This document shows positions 8,244 through 16,225 of a DNA stretch of 41,191 nt, piece by piece. Source of the stretch: Defluviitaleaceae bacterium (lineage in GTDB: Bacteria; Bacillota; Clostridia; Lachnospirales; WRAA01). Both the position numbers and the translations under genes were made by a program. The notes under the pieces were generated by a model. The model saw nothing but the letters and a program-made list of their open reading frames with translations. It was not told the origin of the DNA and did no database searches. The stretch's first letter is position 1. The number at the start of each line of letters is the position of its first letter. Location of the stretch: positions 78,012-119,202 of the forward strand of contig WRAW01000001.1 of the NCBI GenBank assembly GCA_009780015.1, in the 5' to 3' direction.

Positions 8244-9959
8244 CTATCGTATGAAATCAGCAAGCGTAAGCTGGAGTATACGTGCGCCTGTGCTCAGCGA
8301 AGCTTCGTGAGCGACTCGGGCCATTGCCCAGAACGCGGCGGCCTCATGATATTCGATGTCTTCGTTTTCCGAGATAAGTTCGCGGAAGTTGAGCCTGTCA
8401 TAGACAAGCCTCTGGCGGATCATGTCAAGGCGCTGCATACGGCTGCCGAGATCGGCGTCCTGGCGCGATATACCCTGATTGTGTACGTCTATGCGGCCCA
8501 GCATACTGTTGAAGCGGTTTTGCATCGCCAGGTCTATCGCCGAGTGCTCGGCTGCAATCTGGTCGCTCACTTTTTGCTGTATCTGTTCTTCGGTCATGGG
8601 TCCAAGAGCGCCGGACGCTATTTGAGCCCTGATGTCGTTCGCAAGAGCCAAAGGATCGGACAGCATCTCTTCAAGTCCGTTGATAAAGCGGATAAGTTCA
8701 CGAAGATCAGCGTGGAGCTTGTCGGTGAGTACATCCCTCGCCAGCGTATTGATCGGTATACGGGTGTTGAAGCTGAACTCGAACTCGAGGCGCTGGTCGG
8801 TAAGGTCACCCGGCCTGTTGTTGAAGTGGTTGATACCCATGGCGCGCTGTTCCGTTAAAGATATGCTGATGTCAGGATCTGCCGTGCCGCCTACCGTGAA
8901 CGTCGGAGTCTTTAAGAAGCTAAGGAACTCGTTTTGAAAATCTGTCCTAAGACCTTCATCAGTTGGGTCAGCCGCCCAGGCGCCGAACGCGTTCTCGAGA
9001 GCAGTCCACTGATCGGTAGTTCGTATCGGATGTCCTGTTGGGAACGCGGCATACAGCGCGGCAGCTACATCGGTGACGTTATTACCCATGACCGGGCTGT
9101 TGGTTATGTCGAAGCTGTTGAAGTAAATCATGGGGTTGAGCTCGCCCTCTGAAAAGCCGTTGCGGACGTAGCTGGCCGTCATGGTTCCGTTTCGCAGCGC
9201 TTCAACCACGTTTGACCCAAGTATCAACTGACCGGTTTCACGTATGAAGTGTATGTCGTCCGGGCCGGGGTTGTATGCGTCCTCGTTACTTATGTGGTCG
9301 CTGGGATCGTCAAAAGTGGTAATTGTTCCGTTCCAGCCGGGAGTCCCGGAGATTGTGATTTGAAGATTTTCGATATTGCCGGCATAGGCCAGTTTCAGCA
9401 TGTTTACGCCTAACTTTGGGGTCACCCTGTCGTTAATCCTTTGCACGACCGTCGTATTTTCGATGTCGGAGAAGCGGAAGGTCTGGGTCAGCGCGAAACT
9501 GAGATCAGGCTGGTTTGTTTCAAAGATGGGCGGGTGGTTTGTGCGAAAGCCCGAGAACACGTAGCGCCCCGCGTAAGAAGTATTCATAGACGAGCCAAGC
9601 TGAGCCTTCATCTCGTTTATCACGTTTATGATAGCCTGACGTTCCGGGAGGCGGTTTTCGGCGCTTATGGCGCGCTGGAACTCGAGACGCAGACCGGCTA
9701 TACCTTCCCTTACGCCGACAAAGGCCGCGTCGGTGGATTCCATCCACGAAATCCCCTGATTGACGTTGCGCTGCCACTGCTCGGTTTCGCGCAGGCTTGT
9801 GCGGAACTTGAGGACACGCGCCGCCAGGATAGGGTCGTCTGAGGGGAAGCTGATGCGCTTGCCGGTGGCCATCTGGTTGCCCAGGATGTTCAGGCGCGCC
9901 ATATTGCGGTTTACATTAAGCATCATTCGGTTGGACATCATTTGGTTTGTTACTCGCAT
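8244..9959 (-). CDS. flgL: Flagellar hook-filament junction protein FlgL
   Basis: The N-terminus MRVTNQMMSNRMMLNVNRNM, the GKRISFPSDDP segment, and a flagellin-like C-terminal helix (YHEAAAFWAMARVAHEASL) identify FlgL (HAP3). It forms the second ring of the junction between hook and filament outside the cell. At 571 aa it is much longer than the roughly 300-aa Bacillus protein. The extra length sits in the middle (about residues 170-380), which should be a surface-exposed domain. It is directly downstream of the second flgK with an 11-bp gap. Confidence 0.92.
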   Translation of the reverse strand: MRVTNQMMSNRMMLNVNRNMARLNILGNQMATGKRISFPSDDPILAARVLKFRTSLRETEQWQRNVNQGISWMESTDAAFVGVREGIAGLRLEFQRAISAENRLPERQAIINVINEMKAQLGSSMNTSYAGRYVFSGFRTNHPPIFETNQPDLSFALTQTFRFSDIENTTVVQRINDRVTPKLGVNMLKLAYAGNIENLQITISGTPGWNGTITTFDDPSDHISNEDAYNPGPDDIHFIRETGQLILGSNVVEALRNGTMTASYVRNGFSEGELNPMIYFNSFDITNSPVMGNNVTDVAAALYAAFPTGHPIRTTDQWTALENAFGAWAADPTDEGLRTDFQNEFLSFLKTPTFTVGGTADPDISISLTEQRAMGINHFNNRPGDLTDQRLEFEFSFNTRIPINTLARDVLTDKLHADLRELIRFINGLEEMLSDPLALANDIRAQIASGALGPMTEEQIQQKVSDQIAAEHSAIDLAMQNRFNSMLGRIDVHNQGISRQDADLGSRMQRLDMIRQRLVYDRLNFRELISENEDIEYHEAAAFWAMARVAHEASLSTGARILQLTLADFIR

Positions 9960-9970
9960 TGTTATCCCCC

Positions 9971-11953
9971 TTAGAAGTTGCCCAGCCTGTTGATAGTCAT
10001 GTCGTAGAGCTGGTCAATTACGTTTATCAGTTGGCCGGCGGCCTGGAATATGTGCTGGAAGCGTATCATGTCCGCGGTTTCCTCGCCGATGTCTACGCCC
10101 GAGACGGATATTCTCTGGATTTCAACGGACTGGACGATGTCGATGTAGTTCTCTTCGAAGCGCATGGCCTGGCGCACGTCTACGCCGAGTTCGCCGGATA
10201 CGGCTATCAGGAAGTCATTAAGGCGGCCTTCGGCAAAGAGCCCGCTGAAATTGTTAACCTGCAGGAAGCCCAGTATCACGTCGTTGTGGCTTTCGCCCTC
10301 GTTGTTGTTGGACGACACGGCAAGATCACCGGGGTTTTGGGCAAGGTGCTGGTTGACGGTAAAGTTGAGGAAGGCTTGGGAGCGCCAATTGACGCTGGCG
10401 TAGATAGGACGCCCGTCGGAGTGATAGCCCGACCTTGCCCCCAGGAAGAACATGTCATACACCGTGCCGCTGTCCGTATGTGACGCGTCGCGGTCATCGC
10501 GCAGAACAGTGCCGGGAATCGGCTGACCGTTCCTGTTAAGCCCCTCGTTCATGGCTGTGGCGAATGTGCGCACCAACTGGTTAAATTGATTCTTATAGTG
10601 CGGTATGCCCTTGAAGTCGGATGTGCGCCCGATCTCTACGCGGCCGACGCTGGCCGGGAAAGCTCCCCAGTCAAAGTCCGCCGGGAAGCCGGGGTCGTTG
10701 TCGTGGATGACCAGGGTGTAGTACCATAAATCTCTGTCCAAAGGATTGTCAGGGTCATAGTTAAGAACCAGACTGTCGTAGCCGACCTCTATTATACGCC
10801 CGTTAACGAAGAGCGAAATACGTCCGTCTTGGTTCAGGTCATCACGGACGGGGCTATTTATTGTCACTTGGAAAGCATCCGTTATTGTGGGGTGTGTAAT
10901 TATGTTAAACTCGTTCCTTGCCCCTGATGGGAATGTCGCGCCCCCCGGCGGCCTTGTAGCGAAAACATGAGCGCCGTTGTTTCCGTCGCGTATATCCAGG
11001 ATGCCGCGGAGCTGGCCGCGGAGCATGGGGCTGTACATGTCGAACGTCCGGCCGCCGCGGAACTGTATGTCAAAAAGCCCCGGAACGTCGGTTGGGTTGC
11101 GCTCAGAACCGGGCGGACGAGCCACGGTCTCAAGCAGATGAACATCCCGGCCGCTGACAAACTCCTGACCGTTTATCATGACCCTGAAATGCGGCTGGCT
11201 AAGGTTGCGCTGTTCGGGCTCGGGGAACATTCCGGCGGCAAAATCGGCGTTGCGTTCGGTTTCAAATACGCTGACGTTGACGTAGCGCGAAAGCTGGTTA
11301 ATCAAGTTTGTGCGCGAATCGCGCAGGTCGTTTGCGCGCGACCCCGTGAGCTCTGTGCGCGTAATCTGTTCGTTGAGGCTTGCTATCTGGTTGCCCAGAC
11401 TGTTGATGCGGCCTACTATTATCGAAACCTCGTTGTTGGCGTCGATCTGCTGGCGGCGCAGGGTCTGGGACATATTGTTTATGAAGGATGTAAGGGTGTT
11501 TGCGGACTGTATTACGCTTGTGCGAAGCGTATTGTCGCTTGCGTGAGTGCTGAGAGTCGACATCGCAGTGAAGAACTGGCCGAAGCCCGAGACCGTGCTT
11601 ACACCGCCGTTCGGAGCGTCGGCGCCCCGCAGCTCGTTCAGCCCCATCTCAAGCACGCGAAGCTGCTGTGACTGCATGTGGAAGCGGCCAAGCGTCGAGT
11701 TCTCATTCCAGAACTTGTTGTCAAGAAACACGTTGCGGTGCTGACCGATACCGAAAACATGCACGCCCGTACCGATCATGCCGCGGCCGTCGCGCAGGTT
11801 CATCGGCGTTGCGGCGCGCTGTTCTATGAACTGGCGCGAGAAGCTCGAGTCTTCTCTCGCGTTGGCTATATTATGGTTGACAATGTCGAGCCCGCCGCGA
11901 GCCAAAAAGATCGCCGAGCGCGCCACGTTAAATTCAAAAAATGCTGAACGCAT
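9971..11953 (-). CDS. Second, diverged FlgK-type hook-associated protein 1
   Basis: This 660-aa protein has the FlgK architecture: an N-terminal rod/hook-type segment (FNVARSAIFLARGGLDIVNHNIANA), a long helical D1 region with NSLGNQIASLNEQI and SRANDLRDSRTNLINQLS, and a C-terminal helix (VSGVDIGEETADMIRFQHIFQAAGQLI). It is clearly a paralogue of the upstream 671-aa FlgK but strongly diverged, including the usual N-terminal motif, where GMNAARTGLNVVGHN is replaced. Two FlgK-like proteins would form distinct layers or heteromeric junction rings. Its ribosome binding site GGAGG lies inside the last codons of the preceding 49-aa gene. Confidence 0.85.
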   Translation of the reverse strand: MRSAFFEFNVARSAIFLARGGLDIVNHNIANAREDSSFSRQFIEQRAATPMNLRDGRGMIGTGVHVFGIGQHRNVFLDNKFWNENSTLGRFHMQSQQLRVLEMGLNELRGADAPNGGVSTVSGFGQFFTAMSTLSTHASDNTLRTSVIQSANTLTSFINNMSQTLRRQQIDANNEVSIIVGRINSLGNQIASLNEQITRTELTGSRANDLRDSRTNLINQLSRYVNVSVFETERNADFAAGMFPEPEQRNLSQPHFRVMINGQEFVSGRDVHLLETVARPPGSERNPTDVPGLFDIQFRGGRTFDMYSPMLRGQLRGILDIRDGNNGAHVFATRPPGGATFPSGARNEFNIITHPTITDAFQVTINSPVRDDLNQDGRISLFVNGRIIEVGYDSLVLNYDPDNPLDRDLWYYTLVIHDNDPGFPADFDWGAFPASVGRVEIGRTSDFKGIPHYKNQFNQLVRTFATAMNEGLNRNGQPIPGTVLRDDRDASHTDSGTVYDMFFLGARSGYHSDGRPIYASVNWRSQAFLNFTVNQHLAQNPGDLAVSSNNNEGESHNDVILGFLQVNNFSGLFAEGRLNDFLIAVSGELGVDVRQAMRFEENYIDIVQSVEIQRISVSGVDIGEETADMIRFQHIFQAAGQLINVIDQLYDMTINRLGNF

Positions 11954-11956
11954 TGT

Positions 11957-12106
11957 TTAGCCTCCCTGTTGTTCGTCAAAAGGCTCAAGTACTACACCTT
12001 CTGCATTTGCCATCTTAGCAAGCGTATCATAGATTTCTCTTTTGCTCTCAGATTTTTTTACAATTTCGGCAATAGCGATCAATAACACTTTTGTGTCATA
12101 TGCCAT
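11957..12106 (-). CDS. Small 49-aa protein B, paralogue of the adjacent 49-aa protein
   Basis: This ORF is too short for the ORF track. The reading is MAYDTKVLLIAIAEIVKKSE through LAKMANAEGVVLEPFDEQQGG. It is the same length as its upstream neighbour, with near-identical ends (MAY-TKV-LIAI-EI and LAKMANAEGVVLEP) and a diverged middle. The N-terminal 20 residues look like an amphipathic helix. Its final codons plus stop, GGAGGCTAA, place an SD sequence 7 nt before the flgK-2 ATG, and its own SD is the same GGAGGCTAA at the end of the upstream gene. No known family is recognised. Position suggests a secretion- or junction-related accessory or a small chaperone. Confidence 0.8.
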   Translation of the reverse strand: MAYDTKVLLIAIAEIVKKSESKREIYDTLAKMANAEGVVLEPFDEQQGG

Positions 12107-12111
12107 AATAT

Positions 12112-12261
12112 TTAGCCTCCATGCCGTTCATCCAAAGGCTCCAGTACAACGCCTTCGGCGTTTGCCATTTTAGCAAGCTTCTGATGAGCCTCGCTCAAAC
12201 TTTGAGAGCTCTTCATGATTTCCGAGATTGCGATTAATATTACCTTTGTCTCATATGCCAT
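12112..12261 (-). CDS. Small 49-aa protein A, paralogue of the adjacent 49-aa protein
   Basis: Reading on the minus strand: MAYETKVILIAISEIMKSSQ through LAKMANAEGVVLEPLDERHGG, 49 aa, preceded by the SD-like AAAGGTGG. It lies 20 bp after the first flgK stop and 5 bp before the start of protein B. The two paralogues share length and both termini while the codons have diverged (for example GCCGAAGGCGTTGTACTG against GCAGAAGGTGTAGTACTT). Conservation at the protein level despite synonymous change argues that both are translated. Function is unknown; the setting between two flgK genes points to the flagellar junction. Confidence 0.8.
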   Translation of the reverse strand: MAYETKVILIAISEIMKSSQSLSEAHQKLAKMANAEGVVLEPLDERHGG

Positions 12262-12280
12262 ATTCTACCACCTTTCAGAA

Positions 12281-14296
12281 CTATCTGGGACGAAGGCCGT
12301 TTATAATGGTATCAAGCATTGAGTCCAGCATGTTGACCATGCGGGCGTTAGCGTTGTACGAATGCTGGAAAATAAGCATGAGCGACAGTTCTTCGTCCAT
12401 CGAGACGCCCTTGATCGACTGGCGTTTGTTATCGATAAAGCTCACGAGGGTCGTCTGTTCGCGCACGAATCCCGTAGCCTCGCTGGTGGTGTCGGCGTTG
12501 ACGGTAACCATATGCCCGTATGCGGCGGAGATCGTCATGGGGCTGTTCTCGAAGCCGGGGAATACGACAGTCGCGTCGGCCCAGTCTTCAAGCAGTTGAT
12601 TCACAAGAGTTGTGTCACTGGGAGCGTTAGGGTCGAGCGACAAGGCCAGGTCGGCCAATCCGTCGGTACTGAGAAATACAGGGTTGACGGTGACGTTGCC
12701 CAGTGTATAGAGCGAACCCGCGTTGAGCCAGTCGTGCGGGTCTTCCACATCCAGTCTGTCCCGGTAAGTTCCGTTGCTGTAATTCCTGACGAACACCGCA
12801 TAAAAGTTGCGTACGTTGTCAGGATAAGGCCTGTTGTTAAAAGGCGTGTTGTCAACGTCGTGTTCCCATTCTCCGGTACCGGAGTTCCATACCCTTGGCG
12901 ATATGGCATCGTTTATAAGTTCGACCGCGTGTCTGAAAAGAGTGTCGAGCTTCATCATCGTACGGGGGATCATGGCTTGATTGATGTTGAAATTTATGCG
13001 GTCGCGCTGGCTCACAAGCGCGCTGTGCTCAGACATGGCGTCAGTGAACGCGGCTGGGAGAGTTCCGCCCCCTCCAACGAAAGAGTTTGCGTCATTTTGA
13101 AGGGCCCTGGCCAAATTGGCCTGAGCCTGGGTAAGGTTCGGGTCGTCGGGAGCCATTGCCAAAAGAGCGTTGAGCGCGGCTGTGGCAGCCGCAGTCACGC
13201 CACCGGCGCCGGAAAGGGCTGTGTACGCGGCGTTGAGCTGCGTGGTTATACCCGCCGTAACATGAGCCAGCCTCTCAGGCGAATACGAGTCTTCCGTGGA
13301 AAGCCCGCGCGCCATGAGCAGCCCCAGCAATCTGCCTGAGTCGTTGCCATTGTCCGCCGATATTATCTCGTTAAGGTTAAAGAGCTGTCTGTAATGTGAG
13401 GATGGTGTGCTGTAGGGAAGAATTTCGCGGCTGTTTGTTATAACCGGCATCACCAGGTTAGAGCCCGGCGCTGCCTGCTTTAGCCCGATGCGGTTGATTT
13501 CTGATCCGCCGCTTAGCAACACGCTGTTTCCGCTTCTGATTTCAATATTGCCGCGCGCGTCCTCGCGGAAAGTTATGTTGAGCAGGGTCGCGAGTTCATC
13601 CAGAGCAAGATTCCGGCGGTCGCGGAGGTCGTTGGCGTTATCCCCCAGGAACATGCGGTCTTCCTGGCGGGAGTGGCCTTCCTCGCCCACGATTACGCGG
13701 TTAAGCTGCGCAACCTGCTCAAGAAGCTGGTTTATTCTGGTCACGGCGCTGTGCACCTGGGCGTTTAGATTCTGCTGGTACATGCGCAGATGGGAATGAA
13801 TTGAGTTCATCTTGGTAATAAACGTAACCGCCGTGGAGATGAAGTTGTTGCGCACTTCTATGGCGGGCTGGTTAACGCTGAGTTCATTCAGCACGTCCCT
13901 CAAGTCGTCGAAAAGCAACTGGCCAGGCATGGCTCCGTGGAGCTCGGCCAGCAACAGTTCTATCTCCAGACCGGTGTCGGCCATGGGGGTGTGAAAGCCT
14001 AGGCGGCCTATCTCGCGGCGGTAGGATATGTCAATAAACATGTCACGAACCTGGATTATCGACGAAACGTCGGTTCCAAGGCCGCGCTGCATCATATTGG
14101 TTCCCCCGCGCAGCGAGGTAAGGTTGGCGCGGGACGCCCCGGTGCCGTTGATGTATGAGAAATTGTGCTGGAGCACCCGCTGGCGCGAATATCCCGGCGC
14201 TGTAGAGTTTCCTATGTTGTGGCCGACTACGTTAAGGCCCGTGCGCGCGGCGTTCATACCGCTTACAGCAACGCTCATTGTTCCAAAACTGCTCAT
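12281..14296 (-). CDS. flgK: Flagellar hook-associated protein 1 FlgK
   Basis: A 671-aa FlgK with canonical ends: MSSFGTMSVAVSGMNAARTG then LNVVGHNIGNSTAPGYSRQR at the start, and MDEELSLMLIFQHSYNANARMVNMLDSMLDTIIN at the end. FlgK forms the first junction ring on the hook and is exported by the flagellar type III system with the help of FlgN, encoded just upstream. It is longer than the roughly 500-aa Bacillus protein. The middle carries an Ala-rich insert (about residues 355-400) likely to be exposed. The start is preceded by AGGAGGTACGC. Confidence 0.95.
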   Translation of the reverse strand: MSSFGTMSVAVSGMNAARTGLNVVGHNIGNSTAPGYSRQRVLQHNFSYINGTGASRANLTSLRGGTNMMQRGLGTDVSSIIQVRDMFIDISYRREIGRLGFHTPMADTGLEIELLLAELHGAMPGQLLFDDLRDVLNELSVNQPAIEVRNNFISTAVTFITKMNSIHSHLRMYQQNLNAQVHSAVTRINQLLEQVAQLNRVIVGEEGHSRQEDRMFLGDNANDLRDRRNLALDELATLLNITFREDARGNIEIRSGNSVLLSGGSEINRIGLKQAAPGSNLVMPVITNSREILPYSTPSSHYRQLFNLNEIISADNGNDSGRLLGLLMARGLSTEDSYSPERLAHVTAGITTQLNAAYTALSGAGGVTAAATAALNALLAMAPDDPNLTQAQANLARALQNDANSFVGGGGTLPAAFTDAMSEHSALVSQRDRINFNINQAMIPRTMMKLDTLFRHAVELINDAISPRVWNSGTGEWEHDVDNTPFNNRPYPDNVRNFYAVFVRNYSNGTYRDRLDVEDPHDWLNAGSLYTLGNVTVNPVFLSTDGLADLALSLDPNAPSDTTLVNQLLEDWADATVVFPGFENSPMTISAAYGHMVTVNADTTSEATGFVREQTTLVSFIDNKRQSIKGVSMDEELSLMLIFQHSYNANARMVNMLDSMLDTIINGLRPR

Positions 14297-14324
14297 GCGT
14301 ACCTCCTATGTCATTACCGCTTCA

Positions 14325-14828
14325 TTACTGCTTTGCCTGGAACAGGGTCGAACGGCCGTCGTCCGGCTGATTGGACGCGTCGTAATTATCCGTTATTCCC
14401 TCCGACATGGAACTGCGGATAAGATTCATCGAAAAATCGATGTAATCCAGCGAAAATTCCAGCAGAGTCTTATTTCTTTCGTTGATTTCCTTCAGGTCTT
14501 CGACGGTTGCGCGCAGACGCTTCGTTACCTCCACAAGCGCGGGATGCTCGTCCTGCCGCTCTATCAGACCGGCGAGCACGGTCAGGGTCATGTCGGATTC
14601 CTTCTTCCCAAGCACCGTGGATATGTCGGAGACGATTTTCATTCGCTTCTTTTCGAGCCGCTGATTGTTTCCGACGATTATGTTCTCGACGTTGGTTATC
14701 TTCTGGAGAGATTTGACATCGTTTTGTACCAATACTTGGTGCTTTTCATGCGAAAGAGCAAGCAGATTTTCATAGTTCTCCGCCTGCTCGTTCAGCACGG
14801 TCAGTAATTCGTTTATCAATCCGGTCAT
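14325..14828 (-). CDS. flgN: Flagellar export chaperone FlgN
   Basis: A 167-aa, almost all-helical protein with the FlgN pattern: LINELLTVLNEQAENYENLL, then an EEN-like VQNDVKSLQKITNVENIIV segment and EINERNKTLLEFSLDYIDFS near the C-terminus. FlgN binds the C-terminal helices of FlgK and FlgL in the cytoplasm and delivers them to the export gate. It sits between flgM and flgK, the conserved Gram-positive order. The single chaperone may have to serve both FlgK paralogues. Confidence 0.9.
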   Translation of the reverse strand: MTGLINELLTVLNEQAENYENLLALSHEKHQVLVQNDVKSLQKITNVENIIVGNNQRLEKKRMKIVSDISTVLGKKESDMTLTVLAGLIERQDEHPALVEVTKRLRATVEDLKEINERNKTLLEFSLDYIDFSMNLIRSSMSEGITDNYDASNQPDDGRSTLFQAKQ

Positions 14829-14847
14829 CTCAATGCTCCGTTCTGGT

Positions 14848-15117
14848 CTAGCCTAGGATGCTGTCGGCAATTCTGGAAGCATCCAGAGGATACGTCCCGC
14901 TTTCAATCTGTGAACGGATGACCGAGACTCGCTCTTCCCGGATATCCGGCGCGTTGCTGATCGCCTGCAAAGCCGCCGTGAAGCTTCGCGCGGAAGGTGA
15001 CACGTCCAGGGAGTCCCGCCGGGAGTCCCCGCTATTATTGCCGCCGCGGTTGACGCGCGTATTAGATTGTTGTATCGCATAAGTTTCGTATATGTTCGTA
15101 ATATTTCCTATTCTCAT
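14848..15117 (-). CDS. flgM: Anti-sigma-28 factor FlgM
   Basis: An 89-aa protein. The short disordered N-terminus is MRIGNITNIYETYAIQQSN. The C-terminal sigma-binding half carries the family pattern REERVSVIRSQIESGTYPLD followed by ASRIADSIL. FlgM holds sigma-28 inactive until it is secreted through a finished hook-basal body. A sigma-28 type promoter can be read directly upstream, which would give the usual feedback loop. AGGTGA precedes the ATG. Confidence 0.93.
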   Translation of the reverse strand: MRIGNITNIYETYAIQQSNTRVNRGGNNSGDSRRDSLDVSPSARSFTAALQAISNAPDIREERVSVIRSQIESGTYPLDASRIADSILG

Positions 15118-15163
15118 GATTTCACCTCATTATCTGATTTCGCTATTATTACTCTTGATGTTA

Positions 15164-15191
15164 TTATCGGAACAATTTGTCGTTTATATTA
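15164..15191 (-). promoter_or_regulatory. Candidate sigma-28 (SigD) promoter for flgM
   Basis: On the minus strand TAAT, 16 bp, then TCCGATAA. The Bacillus SigD consensus is TAAA, about 15 bp, GCCGATAA. The -10 element overlaps the comF stop codon (CGATAA), about 47 bp before the flgM start. One mismatch lies in each element. Confidence 0.5.
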
Positions 15192-15883
15192 GCGTTTTTA
15201 GAAAGTTTTAAAATTTTCTCATAATTGCGGGAGTCTTCGAGGGTCGCTTTCGAGAAAGCATACGAAAAAACGCGGTTCGCTCCCGCGCGCAGCAGGACTG
15301 ACGTACAGGCGGATACTGTGCTGCCGGTCGTGTAGATATCGTCAATCAGCAGGACGGTCTTGCCGCCTACCAAGCCGGTATCCCGCACCGCGAAAGCGTT
15401 CTCCATGTTCTCTCGCCGCTCGGAGGCGCTGAGCCTCGCCTGATGTTCTGTACTGCGTACTCTGGTCAGCGCCGACGCGTCAAGCGCAAGACCAAGACGC
15501 TCGCATACGGCCTCCGCCAGTATTTCGGCCTGGTTGAAGCCGCGTTCCCTCAGCTTGTCCGCGTGAAGCGGAACTGGTACGACGACGTCGACCGCCGACC
15601 CTCGCGGCAAAACTTCGCTTGCGTGCTCCGCCATCAGCGCGCCAAGATATTTCCCGTAATCACGGCGCAAGCCGTACTTAAAACGGTGGATCGCGTGCCG
15701 CACCGTATCGTTATACTCGTACAGCGAAAAGCTTTGGCCGGAGGCGTCGTTGCCGCAGCGCTCAAGAAGCCCGTGACAGTCGCCGCACATCCGATCAAGA
15801 TAGTTTATCGGCAAAACCTCGGCGCAGGATATACAGCGCGGCGGGAAGACATAACTCAGAACAGCGTCGATAAAATTCATCAT
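15164..15883 (-). CDS. comF: ComF-family phosphoribosyltransferase-like protein
   Basis: The 239-aa protein has the N-terminal zinc-finger-type cysteines of ComF (CISC at 17-20, CGDC at 33-36) and the PRPP-binding loop VLLIDDIYTTGST near residue 200. It also carries VVVPVPLHADKLRERGFNQ, typical of ComFC/GntX. In Bacillus, ComF proteins help import single-stranded DNA during transformation, and comF lies next to flgM there too. The ATG overlaps the stop of the upstream ribbon-helix-helix gene as ATGA, so the two are translationally coupled. Confidence 0.9.
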   Translation of the reverse strand: MMNFIDAVLSYVFPPRCISCAEVLPINYLDRMCGDCHGLLERCGNDASGQSFSLYEYNDTVRHAIHRFKYGLRRDYGKYLGALMAEHASEVLPRGSAVDVVVPVPLHADKLRERGFNQAEILAEAVCERLGLALDASALTRVRSTEHQARLSASERRENMENAFAVRDTGLVGGKTVLLIDDIYTTGSTVSACTSVLLRAGANRVFSYAFSKATLEDSRNYEKILKLSKNANINDKLFR

Positions 15884-16047
15884 TCGCGTTTGTCCGACAT
15901 ATTATCAAGCGCGTATTCGCAGCATTGTATTACCAAATTGTTCACGGAAACATTATTTGCCTGTGCGACGGTACTCAGCTTTTCAACCAGCTCGACAGGC
16001 ATACGAAAGGTTTTATTGGTAAACTCCGGCTTCTTTACATCAAACAT
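15880..16047 (-). CDS. Small ribbon-helix-helix (Arc-like) DNA-binding protein
   Basis: A 55-aa ORF missed by the track: MFDVKKPEFTNKTFRMPVEL then VEKLSTVAQANNVSVNNLVI and ending MSDKRE. The strand KTFRMPV followed by ELVEKLSTVAQANNVSVNNLV is a classic ribbon-helix-helix: beta-strand, helix A, turn, helix B. The start is backed by GAGAGGTGA. It overlaps comF by 4 nt and heads the comF-flagellar block, so it may regulate its own operon. Its partners and operator are unknown. A second RHH protein lies at 25259. Confidence 0.8.
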   Translation of the reverse strand: MFDVKKPEFTNKTFRMPVELVEKLSTVAQANNVSVNNLVIQCCEYALDNMSDKRE

Positions 16048-16068
16048 AGCAATCACCTCTCACACAAA

Positions 16069-16097
16069 ATTATACATGTCTGCAAATTTGCTATAAA
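16069..16097 (-). promoter_or_regulatory. Possible promoter of the RHH-comF-flagellar block
   Basis: A perfect minus-strand TATAAT (16069-16074) stands 21 bp before the RHH start codon, with a weak TTTATA -35 at 17 bp. The rest of the gap up to the palindromic element at 16226 is AT-rich and holds no gene. Confidence 0.4.
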
Positions 16098-16225
16098 CAC
16101 CAAGAAATTTCGCATATTATAGCCACTTATATTAATGAGTATTTAATCCGGTTGCAATAAATTAGCACGTATAAATAACGTGGAAAGCTTTGCATATGAT
16201 ATGATACAATAAGTATAAAATGCTA

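Noticed and set aside
10967-11671. 234-aa plus-strand ORF antisense to the second flgK
   Set aside because: Codon-shadow ORF in a long coding region, without start context.
12362-13339. 325-aa plus-strand ORF antisense to flgK
   Set aside because: It is a shadow of the GC-rich flgK reading frame on the opposite strand, with Arg/His/Val-rich composition, no ribosome binding site and no recognisable domain.
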